Of a stretch of 64,000 nt of DNA, positions 33,959-41,470 are shown piece after piece; position 1 is the first letter of the stretch; the number at the start of each line of letters is the position of its first letter. Origin of the DNA: Anaerostipes rhamnosivorans (GTDB lineage Bacteria; Bacillota; Clostridia; Lachnospirales; Lachnospiraceae); the NCBI RefSeq assembly GCF_005280655.1, contig NZ_CP040058.1:2270001-2334000 (forward strand). Direction: 5' to 3'. The notes under the pieces are model-generated. The model worked only from the letters and a program-made list of their open reading frames with translations. It ran no database searches and was not told the DNA's origin. The translations under genes and the position numbers were made by a program.

Positions 33959-34651
33959 CTATTTGCTGTAATCTCTTTCCCCAAAAATACCTGTTCCTAC
34001 CCGTACCATGGTAGAGCCTTCCTCCACCGCGACCTCATAATCATTCGTCATTCCCATGGACAGGATGTTCATAGCTATATTATCAAAGTTTTTCTCTTTG
34101 ATGTCAACAAATAATTGCCGCATGCGTCTGAAATATATTCGGTTATCTTGGGGATTTTCCACGAATGGTGCGATCTGCATGAGACCCTCCACCTGAATGC
34201 CGGGGAGACTAGAAATTTCTTCCAGCGCCCCATAAAGCTCTTCCTCGTAAAATCCGGACTTGGATTCTTCCTTTGCAAGGTTGACCTGGATCAGAACAGG
34301 GACCTCTACCTTATGTTTTACAGCCTCTTTGCTGATCTGCCTGGCCAGCTTCACAGAATCCACAGAATGAACCAGCGCTACCTTATCCACGATATATTTT
34401 ACTTTATTTGTCTGAAAATGGCCGATCATATGCCAACGGACTGGACTCGTGATCTGTTCATATTTTTTTGTGATCTCCTGGACCTTATTTTCCCCAAAAT
34501 CCATAACTCCGCAGTCCTTAAGTTCCTCGATCATGGAGAGAGGTTTTGTCTTGCTGACTGCGACCACTGTCACGTCTTCCGGATTCCGCCCGGCCCTCTC
34601 ACAGGCAGCTCTCACACGTTCCTTTACTTCATTATACTGGTCGATTAACAT
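33959..34651 (-). CDS. yggS: YggS/PLPBP family PLP-binding protein
   Basis: 230 residues, a single TIM barrel. The PLP lysine is in TVVAVSKTKP; later HMIGHFQTNKVKY and LSMGMTNDYEVAVEEGSTMVRVGTGIFG are conserved. These proteins keep PLP homeostasis and have no proven enzyme activity. I use the ATG at 34651, eight bases after GGAAG; an upstream GTG in frame lacks a site. Confidence 0.93.
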   Translation of the reverse strand: MLIDQYNEVKERVRAACERAGRNPEDVTVVAVSKTKPLSMIEELKDCGVMDFGENKVQEITKKYEQITSPVRWHMIGHFQTNKVKYIVDKVALVHSVDSVKLARQISKEAVKHKVEVPVLIQVNLAKEESKSGFYEEELYGALEEISSLPGIQVEGLMQIAPFVENPQDNRIYFRRMRQLFVDIKEKNFDNIAMNILSMGMTNDYEVAVEEGSTMVRVGTGIFGERDYSK

Positions 34652-34669
34652 AACAAACACTTCCTATCT

Positions 34670-36034
34670 TTAATATATCATCTGGTTTTCTTTGATCGTT
34701 TTACTGTCAAGAACAACAAAGTCATAAAGTCGGATGCCTTCCAGCGTATCAGTCTTTACGATGGAATAACCGTCTTTGTTTACAATGACCTGGACCGGCC
34801 TGAAATCAGCATAACCCTGATTGGTACAGTAAACTCCTTTGAGATTCTTCATTTCCCCCACGGTAAATCGGTCTCCGGCATCCATAGCTTCAAATGTTGT
34901 GCCCTCTTCCACCTCTTCCGGATCTAGATAGCAGTAATTCTTCGTCTTCTTATAAATAGTAAATTCCTTCTGTTCTACCTTGACATTACCGTCCTTGGAG
35001 GTAGTACGCACACTAAAGCCCTCACTGGCTTTGTTGTTGCCCCTTGAAATATACTTAGCCGGAACCTGATAAAACTGTTTTGAGACAATAGCCGAATCCG
35101 GAATCTTTAAGCCCTGATAGGTATCCAGGATCAAATCAATATCCACATACCGTTCGCCGATGTAACGGATCAAATACTGGTCCAGTGACAGATATGCAAA
35201 ATAACCGTCCTTTTTCTTTTCCGTCTTTACACCCGCCGCTGCTTTCATCTGGTCATCGGCAAACCTGACCATCACCGTCTTTCTGCCTTTCAGGCTTTTA
35301 TACTGCTCTTCATCCAGCAGCACCGCCAGAGTCCATTTTTCATTGGTGGTCACCCGGCATACGGTATCTCCCTTTTTCACTTTGTCTGTGGAATTCAGCT
35401 TTGTCACCCGATAATTTTCTCTTTCAAAATCACTTGCCTTGATCTGAGAAGCCTTTTTATCATCAAAGGAATCTGAATAAAAACTTGCGATGCCGCTGAT
35501 GGTGCTTTTCCTCGTGGAAAAAGCTGCGTCTCCAACCTGCTCCTTCACCTGCTCCAAGACCTTTTTTAAGGACTTTTCATTGATACCCAAAACTGCATTT
35601 TTTAAATCATATTTCAGGTCATAGACATCCTCAAAATCCTTGTCCTCGTAAATGGATTTAAACTCAGAAAGCCGGTTTTTAACCCTGGAATTCTCCTGGA
35701 TATCACCCTTTCCCTTCATTTCTTCCACCTGATTGGCAAATTCCTTCTGCACCTTGCCGTTTTTGTCCAGTACATACAGAGTTCCGGACTTTTTAACCCG
35801 TTTCCCTTCTTCCGTATAATATGTAATATAACCATCGTCTTCCGCTTGCAGCAGCTTTTCATTTCTTATGGCGATACCGGTCAGGGAATATGTAGTTGAA
35901 ATCTTATCTTCTGTCACTTTGTAAACCGTCAGTTTTTCTTTGCCCACAAAGATCAGTACGTTAATGATAACATAGACCAGCAGGACAAGAAAAACAATGG
36001 TCCCGATATTCCATCTTGATTTTTTTCTAGCCAT
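34670..36034 (-). CDS. HlyD-like membrane fusion protein of unknown partner
   Basis: 454 residues. One N-terminal transmembrane helix (about residues 10-30) is followed by a biotinyl-lipoyl-like start (TGIAIRNEKLLQAEDDGYITYY), a coiled-coil part with many K/E/D (residues 80-180), and beta-rich domains with IPDSAIVSKQFYQVP. Members of this HlyD_D23-like group are frequent in Lachnospiraceae next to yggS and sepF. No ABC or RND partner lies nearby, so its transport role is only inferred and an envelope-assembly role is possible. GGAGG is 6 nt upstream of the start. Confidence 0.7.
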   Translation of the reverse strand: MARKKSRWNIGTIVFLVLLVYVIINVLIFVGKEKLTVYKVTEDKISTTYSLTGIAIRNEKLLQAEDDGYITYYTEEGKRVKKSGTLYVLDKNGKVQKEFANQVEEMKGKGDIQENSRVKNRLSEFKSIYEDKDFEDVYDLKYDLKNAVLGINEKSLKKVLEQVKEQVGDAAFSTRKSTISGIASFYSDSFDDKKASQIKASDFERENYRVTKLNSTDKVKKGDTVCRVTTNEKWTLAVLLDEEQYKSLKGRKTVMVRFADDQMKAAAGVKTEKKKDGYFAYLSLDQYLIRYIGERYVDIDLILDTYQGLKIPDSAIVSKQFYQVPAKYISRGNNKASEGFSVRTTSKDGNVKVEQKEFTIYKKTKNYCYLDPEEVEEGTTFEAMDAGDRFTVGEMKNLKGVYCTNQGYADFRPVQVIVNKDGYSIVKTDTLEGIRLYDFVVLDSKTIKENQMIY

Positions 36035-36976
36035 CTAAATCCTCCAGCGCCTTAAAGCTGCCCCATTTAAATAATTACACTTACATCCTTGGACATATCC
36101 TTTTCGTTCCATTTCTTCGTCAAACTGATCTTTCAGCTTCCACCAGCTCACTCCCCAGTTTGAAAATACTGCATCATCCTCAGGGACCCTGCTGAACAGA
36201 CGCTCAATGACCATATCTTCTCTTACATTTGCCACAAATTCAGTCAGCCGTTCTATGTATTCCTCCTTGGTACATAATGATATCTTACCCTCTCCGTATT
36301 CTTCATACATGACAGAGTTCTTCGGAATATACAGAGAATGTGCTTTTATCACATCCACCGGCAGAGCCGAGATCACTCTGGCAGTCTCCACCGCATCTTT
36401 AAGTGTATCTCCCGGAAGATTTAAGATGACATGTGTACAGATCTCAAAACCGAACGGCGCTGTGAGCAACACCGCGTTCAGATACTCCGCCAGGGTATGC
36501 CCCCTGTTGATGTCTTTGAGAGTATGGTAGTTGACGGTCTGTAGTCCCAGCTCTATGGTCACCGCAAATCCCCGGTCTTGTACTTCCTCTTTTAGAAAGT
36601 TCAGGTAATCCTCCCGGATGCAGTCCGGCCTGGTGGAAACGGAGACCCCTATGATGTCCTCTGCCTCCAGAGCTTCCAGCACGTAAGCTTTAAAATCTTT
36701 CAGTGGCAGAAATGTGTTGGTATAATTCTGAAAGTAAGCTAAGAACTTCTTGGCCCCATACCGCTTCCCGATCTTTTGCTTTGTCTTCTCAAGCTGGTCC
36801 CTCACCGGCACTTTTTCGGACATGGCCTCAAAGCCTGTTCCCACACCGGCGCAGAAGCTGCAGCCTCTGCCCTCCATGCGGTTGGGACAGGTTACCGGAA
36901 GGTTCACCGGAAGCTTGTAGACTTTCTCGCCGAACCTCTTCTTCAAATGTGCCGAGTAAGTGTTGTAACGTTCCAT
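36035..36976 (-). CDS. TIGR01212 family radical SAM protein (YtqA/YhcC-like)
   Basis: 313 residues. The cluster motif is CPNRMEGRGCSFC (CX7-9CX2C type, about residues 30-42), and the SAM-binding barrel continues with VSTRPDCI and ELGLQTVNYHTL. This is the YtqA/YhcC family of radical SAM enzymes, whose substrate is not established. It abuts the HlyD-like gene and starts 5 nt after the carboxypeptidase stop. Confidence 0.88.
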   Translation of the reverse strand: MERYNTYSAHLKKRFGEKVYKLPVNLPVTCPNRMEGRGCSFCAGVGTGFEAMSEKVPVRDQLEKTKQKIGKRYGAKKFLAYFQNYTNTFLPLKDFKAYVLEALEAEDIIGVSVSTRPDCIREDYLNFLKEEVQDRGFAVTIELGLQTVNYHTLKDINRGHTLAEYLNAVLLTAPFGFEICTHVILNLPGDTLKDAVETARVISALPVDVIKAHSLYIPKNSVMYEEYGEGKISLCTKEEYIERLTEFVANVREDMVIERLFSRVPEDDAVFSNWGVSWWKLKDQFDEEMERKGYVQGCKCNYLNGAALRRWRI

Positions 36977-36980
36977 CCTC

Positions 36981-37955
36981 TTAATTTTCCTTTTCCAGTA
37001 CTTCCGTCATCGTGTGATAAAGAGTCTGTTTGCTGGATGCCTTTAATATCACAGAGATAAACTCGTCTCCGTCCTCATTCTTAGTCAGAATGATCAGACA
37101 GGAACCGGCTTCCCCTGTGGTACCTGTCTTTCCTCCCAGCATAAACACCTTGTGGGGAAGATTGTAATTGCCCAGCAGGTATTGGTTGGTGGTGGACATA
37201 TCATATGCCTGGAGTTTGTTCTTTTGATTGGTATATTCAATGTTGCTGCTGGCCTTTCCTGCGATAGAAAGAAACTCATTGTGTTTTACTAATTCCTGGA
37301 AGATCAGGTACAGATCGTATGCAGTCGTATAATGGTTCTTTAAATGCAGTCCGTTGGGATTGGCAAAATGTGTGTTGGTAGCTCCTAATTCCTGTGCCCG
37401 TTTGTTCATCATCGCAATAAACTTTTTATCGCTGCCGGCCACTTTTCTTCCCAGCGCAATGGCCGTATCGTTGGCAGACATGACAATGAGACCGTTCAAA
37501 AGTGCCTCCACAGTAATCTTATCACCCTTTTTTAGGTGCATGCTCACCGCCGCCGGGTCATCAAATGTAATATCCTGATCGATGGTAACAACATCATCCA
37601 GATTACAGTTTTCCAATACGAGAAGAGCCGTCATAATCTTGGTGATACTGGCCGGATAAGCCTGTTCAAAGACTTTCTGTGCTGTTATCACTTCATTTGT
37701 CGTATTATTCACAAGAAGAGCCTCTTTGACTCCGGAATACTGCCGTACGTCGGCGTCTTCCCTGGACACGACACCCACATAAGCTCCCTTGGACTTCCAG
37801 TTATCGCCCAGGGTCTCTGACCTTAATTCATCATCCTGCCTGCTCAGATGGTCCTCATAAGTCACAGAAAGCTGTGTCACCGTATTGAGCGCACTGCACC
37901 CTGTCATCAGAACAAGGAAGGCTGTCATCCATATGCATAATATCCGTTTTTTCAT
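36981..37955 (-). CDS. D-alanyl-D-alanine carboxypeptidase, lipoprotein
   Basis: 324 residues with lipobox MTGC after MKKRILCIWMTAFLVL, so it is lipid-anchored. PBP5-type motifs: PASITKIMTALLV (active Ser), VMSANDTAI (SxN) and LGGKTGTTGEAG (KTG). It trims the terminal D-Ala from stem peptides and sets the degree of cross-linking. It opens the long operon that ends with proC, and a TTTGAC-TAC-GTCAAA dyad lies shortly upstream. Confidence 0.92.
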   Translation of the reverse strand: MKKRILCIWMTAFLVLMTGCSALNTVTQLSVTYEDHLSRQDDELRSETLGDNWKSKGAYVGVVSREDADVRQYSGVKEALLVNNTTNEVITAQKVFEQAYPASITKIMTALLVLENCNLDDVVTIDQDITFDDPAAVSMHLKKGDKITVEALLNGLIVMSANDTAIALGRKVAGSDKKFIAMMNKRAQELGATNTHFANPNGLHLKNHYTTAYDLYLIFQELVKHNEFLSIAGKASSNIEYTNQKNKLQAYDMSTTNQYLLGNYNLPHKVFMLGGKTGTTGEAGSCLIILTKNEDGDEFISVILKASSKQTLYHTMTEVLEKEN

Positions 37956-38094
37956 TCTGTCCTCCTGATATCAGTTTGACGTAGTCAAATAGTTTCCTTA
38001 CGCATTTGTGCGCATCCTGCAGAGCGTTTTTGTTCCATAGGGGATTCTATAGAAATCTCCTATGGGATGAAAAGAAAGACTGTCGGATGACAGC
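37956..38094 (-). terminator. Double terminator after mgsA-like gene and spacer before dac
   Basis: Two hairpins read on the minus strand: GGCTGTC/GACAGTC (arms at about 38078-38095) followed by TTTCTTTTC, and CATAGGAGATTT with its complement at about 38033-38064 followed by AACAAAAACG. They separate the radC-to-mgsA operon from the dac operon. A TTTGAC-TAC-GTCAAA dyad lies near 37976-37990. Confidence 0.8.
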
Positions 38095-38487
38095 CTATTT
38101 GTACATTTCTCTCCAGTCCAGATCTCCCCGGTCCAAAGCCATGATCAGCGCTTCCGCCGTCGGCAGGTTAGTGGCGCACGGAATGTTGTGTTTGTCACAG
38201 AGGTTTAAGACATCATAGAATCCCTGAGTCCTCTGCTTATTGTCCGGATCCTGCAAAAAGATCAGCAAGTCAATCTCATTGTTCTGAATCAGTGCACCGA
38301 TCTGATGCATGCCGCCAAAATGTCCCACCTGAAACTTATGGATGCTCAAATTTGTCACTTCCTCAATCACTTTTCCTGTAGTCGCCGTAGCATACAGCGT
38401 GTGCTTTCTTAAAATATCCTGATAAGCAATGCAGAGATTCTGCATCAACATTTTTTTCGCATCATGTGCAACTAATCCTACGTTCAT
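38095..38487 (-). CDS. MgsA-fold protein lacking canonical catalytic residues
   Basis: 130 residues, with clear similarity to methylglyoxal synthase: start MNVGLVAHDAKKMLM, phosphate-binding-like LYATATTGKVIEE and ATNLPTAEALIMALDRGDLDW. However, the canonical SGPxGGDQQ motif reads VGHFGGMHQ, so the catalytic Asp (E. coli Asp71) is Met60. The PHDPD segment (His98, Asp101) is replaced by RTQGF, while the Asp in DPL (Asp91) is kept. It is therefore unlikely to make methylglyoxal by the known mechanism. It is the last gene of the shape/division operon, 11 nt after rodA. The remaining fold may sense a phosphorylated sugar or serve another role. Confidence 0.85.
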   Translation of the reverse strand: MNVGLVAHDAKKMLMQNLCIAYQDILRKHTLYATATTGKVIEEVTNLSIHKFQVGHFGGMHQIGALIQNNEIDLLIFLQDPDNKQRTQGFYDVLNLCDKHNIPCATNLPTAEALIMALDRGDLDWREMYK

Positions 38488-38498
38488 AACGGTTCCTC

Positions 38499-39614
38499 CT
38501 AATACTTTTTACGTTGAAGATATATATTCAGCAGCAGGCCGATGGCAATGGAGGCCGACAAAAGCGAACTCAGACCATAGCTGATAAACGGCAGCGGAAG
38601 TCCTGTGTTGGGCAGGGTACCCGTGGCAACTCCGATATTGATAAATGACTGAAATCCCATATAAGCAGACACCCCGACAGCCACCATCTTGGCTGACGCA
38701 TTATCTGCCTTCCTGGCCACATTCAAACACTGGGCTACCAAAAGTACCAGCAGTCCGATGACCACAAGGCATCCCACAAATCCAAATTCTTCTCCCACAA
38801 CAGAGAAAATAAAGTCTGTCTGCCTCTCCGATACCAGATTCACATCACTGGCCGATACATCGGAGATAGTATTGGACCCAAATCCCTTGCCGAACAATCC
38901 ACCAGATCCTATGGCCATGACAGAGTTAGCGGTCTGAAGGGCCGTGGAATCCGCATAGGCGGCTGGGTTTAAAAAAGACATGATCCTGGCCACCTGATGT
39001 GGCTCTAAAAGAATCTGCCCGGGCGTCTGGACATACCATATAAAGACTGCAAAAAGAGGAATCCCTATGATTAAAACCCTTAGGATCAGCTTAGAGCTGA
39101 GTCCTCCCACAAACACAATGGCAAGTATGATGAACACAATATCCAGTGTGGTGGACAGGTTCGGCTGTTTTAAGATCAGGTAAAGCGGCGGTGCACAAAG
39201 GAGCGCCAGCTTTCCTAATACTTTCGGCTCGTTCAGATCATCTTCGTGGCGGATGACAAAATCTGCGATCACAATGATCATCACAATCTTGCTGATCTCT
39301 GACGGCTGCAGAGTCCCGAGGGGACCTAATGAAAACCATCGTTTTGCGCCGTTGACATCTTTACCAAACAGCTTGACGCCGATCAACAACAGAAGATTGA
39401 TGATATACAGCAGATTGGAGCTTCTAAGCCACGTCTGATAATCGATGAGAGAAACTACTGCCATGACCGCAAGACAGACCACCAGCCCTAGTCCCTGCTT
39501 CAAAACAAAGGACGGATTTGCGCTGTGGATAAAAATAATTCCTAATGTGGCCAGCACCAATACATTGAGAACCAGCTTTATATTGTAGTTTTGCAGTCGG
39601 TAGTTTCTAAGCAT
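38499..39614 (-). CDS. rodA: Rod-shape SEDS glycosyltransferase RodA
   Basis: 371 residues with about ten membrane segments. SEDS signatures: LQPSEISKIVMI, SERQTDFIFSVVGEEFGF and TGLPLPFISYGLSSLL. RodA polymerises side-wall peptidoglycan with the class B PBP2 (mrdA, in the same operon). It lies directly after minE, joining elongation and division-site genes. Confidence 0.95.
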   Translation of the reverse strand: MLRNYRLQNYNIKLVLNVLVLATLGIIFIHSANPSFVLKQGLGLVVCLAVMAVVSLIDYQTWLRSSNLLYIINLLLLIGVKLFGKDVNGAKRWFSLGPLGTLQPSEISKIVMIIVIADFVIRHEDDLNEPKVLGKLALLCAPPLYLILKQPNLSTTLDIVFIILAIVFVGGLSSKLILRVLIIGIPLFAVFIWYVQTPGQILLEPHQVARIMSFLNPAAYADSTALQTANSVMAIGSGGLFGKGFGSNTISDVSASDVNLVSERQTDFIFSVVGEEFGFVGCLVVIGLLVLLVAQCLNVARKADNASAKMVAVGVSAYMGFQSFINIGVATGTLPNTGLPLPFISYGLSSLLSASIAIGLLLNIYLQRKKY

Positions 39615-39629
39615 TTTATCACTCCATGT

Positions 39630-39896
39630 CTATTTTTTCTTTTTCATTTCACGGATCGGAATATTGGCAAATAATGCCGGTCCGGTGTGTTCTTCGTCAT
39701 TCTGGGTAATCTGGATGTCCAATCCCTGGGCATCGATCTCCATATATTTTGAAATCACCTTGATAATATCATTTTTGATCAGTTCCATCGTTTCCGGAGA
39801 GCAGTTGGAGCGGTCGGAAACAAGCAGGAGCTTTAACCGGTCTTTGGCTTCATCCGCCGAATTTTTCTTTTTAAAAAAGCTGTCAAACAAACCCAT
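39630..39896 (-). CDS. minE: Cell division topological specificity factor MinE
   Basis: 88 residues: MGLFDSFFKKKNSADEAKDR is the membrane-targeting amphipathic start, RLKLLLVSDRSNC is the MinD-contacting segment, and the rest is the dimerisation domain. It stimulates MinD ATPase. It is present along with DivIVA in this genome, as in several clostridia. Confidence 0.95.
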   Translation of the reverse strand: MGLFDSFFKKKNSADEAKDRLKLLLVSDRSNCSPETMELIKNDIIKVISKYMEIDAQGLDIQITQNDEEHTGPALFANIPIREMKKKK

Positions 39897-39911
39897 TCTT
39901 CTACCCCTTCC

Positions 39912-40697
39912 CTATTTTTTGAATATACCGGCAAGTTTCTCGAAGAATGATTTGGTATCCAAATCCAAAAACGGTACTTCTTGTCCCATAACTCTCTTAC
40001 AGATATTCGCATAAGCCTTTCCTGCTATACTGTCACTGCCCACGATAGGTTCTCCCTGGTTTGTGGAGACGACAATGTTCTCATCATCCGGCACAACTCC
40101 GATCAGTTCAATAGCCAGGATATCCAGCACATCATCCTTGGAAAGCATATCCCCTCTTTTTACCATATCCATACGGATCCTGTTGATGACCAGGTCGATC
40201 TTATGTATCTCATTTGCCTCCAAAAGCCCGATGATCCGGTCTGCATCACGGATCGCAGATACCTCCGGTGTAGTGACGATCAGGGCACGGTCAGCCCCTG
40301 CGATGGCGTTTTGGAATCCCTGTTCGATGCCCGCCGGACAGTCCAGAAGAATATAGTCAAACTCTTCTTTCAACTCATCCACAACTTTCTTCATCTGCTC
40401 AGGACTCACGGAAGACTTATCTCTTGTCTGTGCGGAAGGCAGCAGATAAAGATCCGGATACTTTTTATCTTTGATCATAGCCTGTTTGATTCTGCAGTTT
40501 CCCTCTACCACATCCACCAGGTTATATACGATCCTGTTTTCCAGTCCCATGACCACATCCAGGTTCCTAAGTCCGATGTCCGTATCGATCAGTACGACCT
40601 TTTTTCCTTCTTTGGCCAGTCCGGTTCCTACGTTCGCCGTTGTGGTTGTCTTTCCAACGCCGCCTTTTCCTGATGTGATTACGATTACTTCACTCAT
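39912..40697 (-). CDS. minD: Septum site-determining ATPase MinD
   Basis: 261 residues. Deviant Walker A KGGVGKTTT at residue ~10, switch region DIGLRNLD, Walker B ILLDCPAGIEQGF, and the C-terminal amphipathic membrane helix (FFEKLAGIFKK). Binds MinC and the membrane in its ATP form and oscillates with MinE. Confidence 0.97.
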   Translation of the reverse strand: MSEVIVITSGKGGVGKTTTTANVGTGLAKEGKKVVLIDTDIGLRNLDVVMGLENRIVYNLVDVVEGNCRIKQAMIKDKKYPDLYLLPSAQTRDKSSVSPEQMKKVVDELKEEFDYILLDCPAGIEQGFQNAIAGADRALIVTTPEVSAIRDADRIIGLLEANEIHKIDLVINRIRMDMVKRGDMLSKDDVLDILAIELIGVVPDDENIVVSTNQGEPIVGSDSIAGKAYANICKRVMGQEVPFLDLDTKSFFEKLAGIFKK

Positions 40698-40717
40698 TGT
40701 TTTCTTCCTCCATTGTT

Positions 40718-41455
40718 TTAAGCTGTAATTTCATTCAGAAGTGATTTTGATATAGGTTCTATGTAAATATTATCATCTTCAACAAACGCGATCTTTGCTT
40801 CCTCTTCAGCGCCCTGCTTTGCCCGTTTTCCAAACCATTTTTTCTTTGCCGATTCTTCATCAGAAGATCTTGCAATATGGCTTCCGATCCGGATCTGCAT
40901 GGGCTTCATCTCCAGTGCGGCGATAAACGCTTTTTCATTTCCGCCCACCCCTGCAAATACATAGCCTTTGACACACCCAAGTACCACAATATTCCCTTTT
41001 GCCCTTACAGTGGCGCCCGGGTTCACATCCCCTATGACCACCACACTGGCATCAGATTCAAGGCTCTGTCCTGACCTCAATGTCCCCTGGTAAAACTGTC
41101 CGAAGGACACTCCGCCGCTTTTTAAACGGGCTTCACTCTCTGACTCTTTCAGCCTGATGGACCTCTCCTCTATCACCTTTTTAAATTTGGTCTCCAAAAC
41201 CTGGTCTCCTTCCATCACATATGCGATGGAAAGAGAGCTGTTTTGTGTTATCTTTTCCAGAACCCGTTCGGTTTCCTCCACGCTTAAAACCCTTCCCTCG
41301 ATCTTTAGCACAACCTGGGTCTTCGTATTGAAAAATTTAGCGGCTTCCACAAACTTCTGCTCGATGATCGTGAGCAGTTCTTCAAATTCTATCTTGTCAT
41401 CCAGGACAATCGTCAAACCAAAATTGTTTCCTTTCAACAATACTGGTTCTTTCAT
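40718..41455 (-). CDS. minC: Septum formation inhibitor MinC
   Basis: 245 residues. The C-terminal beta-helix domain is clear (SGQSLESDASVVVIGDVNPG, ATVRAKGNIVVLG), and the N-terminal FtsZ-inhibiting domain begins MKEPVLLKGNNFGLTIVLD. It blocks Z-ring assembly away from midcell. First of the minCDE trio. Confidence 0.95.
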   Translation of the reverse strand: MKEPVLLKGNNFGLTIVLDDKIEFEELLTIIEQKFVEAAKFFNTKTQVVLKIEGRVLSVEETERVLEKITQNSSLSIAYVMEGDQVLETKFKKVIEERSIRLKESESEARLKSGGVSFGQFYQGTLRSGQSLESDASVVVIGDVNPGATVRAKGNIVVLGCVKGYVFAGVGGNEKAFIAALEMKPMQIRIGSHIARSSDEESAKKKWFGKRAKQGAEEEAKIAFVEDDNIYIEPISKSLLNEITA

Positions 41456-41470
41456 ATATTTTCACCTCTC

